Source of the DNA: VBDM01 sp035519135
Lineage (GTDB): Bacteria; Pseudomonadota; Gammaproteobacteria; Burkholderiales; SG8-39
Reading direction: 5' to 3'
DNA: 64,000 nt
Assembly: GCA_035519135.1 (NCBI GenBank)
Contig: DATIWX010000125.1
Span: 83,079-147,078 of the forward strand
The translations under genes were made by a program, and so were the position numbers. Positions 60,660 to 64,000 of the stretch are shown here, piece after piece. The notes under the pieces are model-generated. The model did not search any database. It saw only the letters and a program-made list of their open reading frames with translations, and was not told where the DNA came from. The number at the start of each line of letters is the position of its first letter. Position 1 is the stretch's first letter.

Positions 60660-61478
60660 TCACAAGGAGGCGAGGAGCGAGGCGACCTCTTTCGGCTCCA
60701 GGTTCCGCCATCGGCCGCGCCTCAGATAGGACGGCAACACGAAGGGGCCGAAGCGCACGCGTATCAGGCGGCTCACGGTGACGCCGAGCGCCTCGAACAT
60801 GCGCCTCACCTCGCGGTTGCGGCCCTCGCGCAGCACCACCTGGTACCAGCGATTCGAGCCGGTGCCGCCGCCCGGCGTGATGCGATCGAATCTCGCGGGA
60901 CCATCTTCGAGCGCAACGCCCCGGGCGAGCTTGTCGAGCTGGTCTCGCGACAGCTGGCCGCGCACGCGCACCGCGTATTCGCGCTCGATCTCGCTGCCCG
61001 GGTGCATGAGGCGATTGGCCAGCTCGCCCGAGTCGGTGAAAAGCAGCAGCCCCCCGGTGTTGAAATCGAGCCGCCCCACCGCGATCCAGTGCCCCCCGCG
61101 CAGCGGCGGCAGATTCGCGAAGACCGTCGGCCTGCCGGTGGGATCGTGGGCCGTAACGAGCTCTCCCGCAGGCTTGTGATAGATGAGCAGGCGGGGTTCC
61201 CTTTCCTCCGATCTCAGCCGGACCGGCCGCCCGTCGAGGAGCACCCGGTCGGCCGGTCCCACCCTCTGCCCGAGCGTCGCGCGAGCGCCGTTGACCGTGA
61301 TGCGGCCCGAAGCGATCGCCGCTTCCATTTCGCGGCGCGAGCCGAGTCCCGAGCGCGCGAGGACCTTGTGCAGCTTTTCCGCGGGCCCGCGAGGGCTAGA
61401 CGGCGCTCGTCTGGGCCGTCTCTGCGGGTTCGGCCGGGGCCGGTTGCGGGGCGGGTGTGGGGATCTGCGTGAGGTCAA
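60660..61478 (-). CDS. rluB: 23S rRNA pseudouridine synthase (RluB-like)
   Basis: RsuA/RluB-family pseudouridine synthase, probably for U2605 of 23S rRNA. The 272-residue protein has an N-terminal basic Pro/Arg-rich tail, an S4 RNA-binding domain (KLHKVLARSGLGSRREME), and the catalytic Asp in GRLDFNTGGLLLFT. RLIRVRFGPF is near the end. The only available start before the S4 domain is TTG 61478, which overlaps the end of scpB by 83 bases in another frame. RluF or RsuA are weaker alternatives. Confidence 0.88.
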   Translation of the reverse strand: MTSRRSPHPPRNRPRPNPQRRPRRAPSSPRGPAEKLHKVLARSGLGSRREMEAAIASGRITVNGARATLGQRVGPADRVLLDGRPVRLRSEEREPRLLIYHKPAGELVTAHDPTGRPTVFANLPPLRGGHWIAVGRLDFNTGGLLLFTDSGELANRLMHPGSEIEREYAVRVRGQLSRDQLDKLARGVALEDGPARFDRITPGGGTGSNRWYQVVLREGRNREVRRMFEALGVTVSRLIRVRFGPFVLPSYLRRGRWRNLEPKEVASLLASL

Positions 61479-62001
61479 GCGACTTTGCGATGTCTTCCAG
61501 GGGCGGCAGCTCCTCGAGCGTGCGCAGGCCCAGGTCGTCGAGGAATGTCTTCGTGGTGGCGTAAAGCGCCGGACGCCCGGGCACTTCTTTGTGGCCGATC
61601 ACCTCGACCCAGTTGCGCTCTTCCAGGCGCCTGATCACCTCGGTCGAAACCGACACGCCCCGGATAGCCTCGATGTCCCCGCGCGTCACCGGCTGCCGGT
61701 AGGCGATGATCGCAAGGGTCTCGAGCACCGCGCGCGAATAGCGCGGCGCCCTTTCCGGGTGAATGCGCTCGAGGAATTTCTGCAGCGAAGCGCGCGTCTG
61801 GAAGCGCCAGCCGCTGGCGGTCGCGACCAGCTCGACTCCGCGTCCCGTCCAGGCCTCGCGCAGCTCCTCGAGCAGCATGCGCATCGTATCGGCGTCGATC
61901 TCGTCGTCGAACATCTTCCTCAGCTCGACGATCGGCAAGGGCTCCTGCGCGGCGAGAAGCGCCGCCTCGAGAACTATTTTCACTTCATTCGGACTGAGCA
62001 T
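61396..62001 (-). CDS. scpB: SMC-Scp complex subunit ScpB
   Basis: Winged-helix kleisin-binding subunit of the SMC condensin. The 201-residue protein has two winged-helix domains; LAIIAYRQPVTRGDIEAIRGV is the family motif. The C-terminal tail is Pro/Ala-rich, the part overlapped by rluB. Its start overlaps scpA by 17 bases. Confidence 0.94.
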   Translation of the reverse strand: MLSPNEVKIVLEAALLAAQEPLPIVELRKMFDDEIDADTMRMLLEELREAWTGRGVELVATASGWRFQTRASLQKFLERIHPERAPRYSRAVLETLAIIAYRQPVTRGDIEAIRGVSVSTEVIRRLEERNWVEVIGHKEVPGRPALYATTKTFLDDLGLRTLEELPPLEDIAKSLDLTQIPTPAPQPAPAEPAETAQTSAV

Positions 62002-62800
62002 GGGCCAATTTCACATAGATGGGAGCGAAGGACTCTCCTTGTGTCACTTCGAGAAGGCCTTCCCTTGTCAGCTCCAGCACGGCGAGAAAGTTGACGATCA
62101 GCACCGCCACGCCGCGCGCCGGCTCGAACAGCTCGGCGAATTCCGCGAAACCGCGTCCCCGAAGGCGCCGCAGTATCAGGCTCATGTGCTCGCGCACCGA
62201 CAGCTCCTCGCGGGTGACGTGGTGATGCTGCGTCATTTTCGCACGCACCAGCAGCGCGCGCCACGCTTCCTGGAGGTCGACCACGTTGACCTCGGGCAGG
62301 CGCTGCGCGAGGGTCTGCTCGATCCAGACTTCGACCTGCAGGAAGTCGCGCCCGAGCTGAGGCAGGGCGTCGAGCTTCTGGCCGGCGAGCTTCATCTTTT
62401 CGTACTCGAGCAGGCGCCGGACCAGCTCGGCGCGCGGGTCCTCGCCTTCCTCGGCCGGCATCACCGGGCGCGGCAGCAGCATGCGGGACTTTATTTCCAT
62501 CAACATCGCAGCCATGACGAGATACTCGGCGGCGAGCTCGAGATTCCTGGTGCGCATGACCTCGACGTACTCCATGTACTGCTCGGTCAGGCGCGCCATC
62601 GGGATGTCGAGGACGTCGATGTTCGCCCTGCGGATGAGGTAGAGCAGCAAATCGAGCGGCCCCTCGAAAGCTTCGAAGTAGACCTCGAGGGCGTCCGGCG
62701 GAATATAGAGGTCCTGAGGCAGCTCGGCGAGCGGCTCGCCGCGCACCCTGGCCAGACGCGCGGCCGGCGCAGCGACGGTAACGCCGTCCGGCTCGCTCAT
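61985..62800 (-). CDS. scpA: SMC-Scp complex kleisin ScpA
   Basis: Kleisin bridging the SMC heads. The 271-residue protein has the N-terminal domain EAFEGPLDLLLYLIRRANIDVLDIP (in two parts), AAEYLVMAAMLMEIKSRMLLP, and a C-terminal winged helix that contacts the SMC head. Its ATG overlaps the trpS stop (ATGA). Its partner smc lies about 29 kb away in the window. Confidence 0.95.
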   Translation of the reverse strand: MSEPDGVTVAAPAARLARVRGEPLAELPQDLYIPPDALEVYFEAFEGPLDLLLYLIRRANIDVLDIPMARLTEQYMEYVEVMRTRNLELAAEYLVMAAMLMEIKSRMLLPRPVMPAEEGEDPRAELVRRLLEYEKMKLAGQKLDALPQLGRDFLQVEVWIEQTLAQRLPEVNVVDLQEAWRALLVRAKMTQHHHVTREELSVREHMSLILRRLRGRGFAEFAELFEPARGVAVLIVNFLAVLELTREGLLEVTQGESFAPIYVKLAHAQSE

Positions 62801-63999
62801 GTGTAAGCCAGCCCCATCACTTCGCGAACGTCCCGCATCGTCTCGCGCGCGAGCCTGCGCGCTTTTTCGCAGCCGTCAGCGACGATGTTGCGCACCAGGG
62901 TCGGGTCGTCCAGGTACTTCTGGGCCCGCTCCCGCATCGGTCCCTGCTCGGCGAGGACCGCGTCTATCACCGGCTGCTTGCAATCCAGGCAGCCGATACC
63001 GGCGGTCCGGCAGCCCTGATTCGCCCACTGGCGGGTCTTCTCGTCGCTGTATACCAGGTGGAATTGCCACACCGGGCACTTGTCCGGATTCCCCGGGTCG
63101 GTTCGCCGGACCCGCGCCGGGTCGGTGGGCATCGCGCGGATCTTCTTCTTCACCGACTCGGCGTCCTCGCGCAGCGAAATGGTGTTGTTGTAGGACTTGG
63201 ACATCTTCTGCCCGTCGGTTCCGGGGAGCTTGGAGGATTCGGTCAGCAGCGCCTCGGGCTCGACCAGGATCATGCGCCCCGCCCCCTCGAGGTAGCCGAA
63301 CAGGCGCTCGCGGTCGGCCACGGACAGATTGCCCTGCTTCTCGAGAAGGGCCCGTGCGCCGGCGAGCGCCTCGGTGTCGCCCTGTTCCTGGTACTTGGTG
63401 CGCAGCTCCATGAGCACCTTGGCCCTGCGGCTGCCGAGCTTCTTCGCGGCGGCCTTGGCTTTGTCCTCGAATCCCGCCTCGCGGCCGTAGACGTGATTGA
63501 AGCGCCGCGCCACCTCGCGCATCATCTCGATGTGCGGCACCTGGTCTTCGCCGACCGGAACGTACTTGGCGCGGTACATGAGCACGTCGGCGGCCTGCAG
63601 CAGCGGGTAGCCGAGAAAGCCGTAGGTGGCGAGATCGCGGTCGGCGAGCTTCTCCTGCTGGTCCTTGTAGCTCGGCACGCGCTCGAGCCACCCCAGCGGG
63701 GTGATCATCGACAGGAGAGTGTGCAGCTCGGCGTGCTCAGGCACGCGCGACTGGATGAACAGCGTGGCCTGCGCCGGATCGATGCCCGCGGCCAGCCAGT
63801 CGATCACCATGTCCCAGACGCTCTCCTGGATGACGTCCGGCGTCTCGTAGTGGGTGGTGAGCGCATGCCAGTCGGCGACGAAGTACAGGCATGGATGCTC
63901 GCTTTGCAGCTTCACCCAGTTCTTGAGGGCGCCGTGGAAGTGACCGAGGTGCAGCGCGCCCGTCGGGCGCATTCCGGAGACCACGCGATCTTCGTACAT
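62797..63999 (-). CDS. trpS: tryptophanyl-tRNA synthetase
   Basis: Class I synthetase charging tRNA-Trp. The 400-residue protein has the HIGH-type motif HLGH at 17-20 (GMRPTGALHLGH) and KMSKS (GQKMSKSYNN). Between them is an insert of about 60 residues (AKKLGSRRAKVLMELRTKYQ and following), making it longer than the 334-residue E. coli enzyme, as in many betaproteobacteria. A Cys-rich stretch (CRTAGIGCLDCKQP) follows KMSKS. The ATG is two bases from the window edge, so upstream signals are not visible; the N-terminus looks complete. Confidence 0.95.
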   Translation of the reverse strand: MYEDRVVSGMRPTGALHLGHFHGALKNWVKLQSEHPCLYFVADWHALTTHYETPDVIQESVWDMVIDWLAAGIDPAQATLFIQSRVPEHAELHTLLSMITPLGWLERVPSYKDQQEKLADRDLATYGFLGYPLLQAADVLMYRAKYVPVGEDQVPHIEMMREVARRFNHVYGREAGFEDKAKAAAKKLGSRRAKVLMELRTKYQEQGDTEALAGARALLEKQGNLSVADRERLFGYLEGAGRMILVEPEALLTESSKLPGTDGQKMSKSYNNTISLREDAESVKKKIRAMPTDPARVRRTDPGNPDKCPVWQFHLVYSDEKTRQWANQGCRTAGIGCLDCKQPVIDAVLAEQGPMRERAQKYLDDPTLVRNIVADGCEKARRLARETMRDVREVMGLAYT

Positions 64000-64000
64000 G

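Noticed and set aside
1..64000. CRISPR array, IS element, prophage or integrative element
   Set aside because: No direct-repeat array, transposase, integrase or attachment-site duplication at tRNA genes was seen. The tRNAs are flanked by housekeeping genes.

Overview
The window is an ordinary-looking chromosomal segment of a GC-rich proteobacterium, most likely a betaproteobacterium. The evidence is gene order and protein type: ppsA/ppsR back to back, an rpsB-tsf-pyrH-frr-uppS-cdsA-dxr-rseP-bamA-ompH-lpxD-fabZ-lpxA-lpxB-rnhB run, a dapC-dapD-pilU-dapE-prmB run, short DksA, divergent ZipA, TrpS with a long internal insert, and methylthioinosine phosphorylase instead of MTA phosphorylase. There is no IS element, prophage, CRISPR array or rRNA. 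Three tRNA genes are present (His, Arg, Pro).

Layout. 1-2656: phosphoenolpyruvate synthase (cut by the window edge) and its regulator PpsR, divergent. 2631-5731: a TrmH-type RNA methyltransferase and a divergent senA/senB pair for selenoneine synthesis, lodged inside an otherwise conserved block. 5680-19841: a long minus-strand run from rpsB to rnhB covering translation, UMP kinase, isoprenoid and phospholipid synthesis, outer-membrane assembly and lipid A. 20113-23496: map and glnD on plus. 23563-32907: minus-strand smc-zipA-ligA-galU-hpt-MTIP-def operon, nearly all genes overlapping. 33022-40208: plus-strand queF, lysine (dap) genes with an embedded PilU-like ATPase, prmB and a UbiD-family decarboxylase. 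40238: tRNA-His. 40326-47294: RND efflux pump and adaptor, a thiamine-diphosphate enzyme and an MBL-fold hydrolase. 47357-51260: a CHASE2 adenylate cyclase with a coupled SH3 protein and M48 protease, then a GST. 51302-51514: tRNA-Arg and tRNA-Pro. 51653-63999: dksA (plus), then minus-strand pnp, rpsO, truB, rbfA, infB, nusA, rimP, rluB, scpB, scpA, trpS.

Most genes are housekeeping. The items that merit a second look are: the compact senA/senB insertion with only 21 bp between start codons and no senC in the window; a strong sigma70-like promoter followed within about 10 nt by an intrinsic terminator ahead of rimP-nusA-infB, which looks like an attenuator; two genes (prmB and the ThDP enzyme) whose conserved N-termini lie upstream of any ATG/GTG/TTG and seem to start at CTG; and short AT-rich rare-codon islands inside smc, rimP and, more weakly, rseP. 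Leader structures precede rpsB and pnp. No gap between genes exceeds 300 bases; the largest, about 270 bases between rpsB and map, holds the rpsB leader and promoter candidates.
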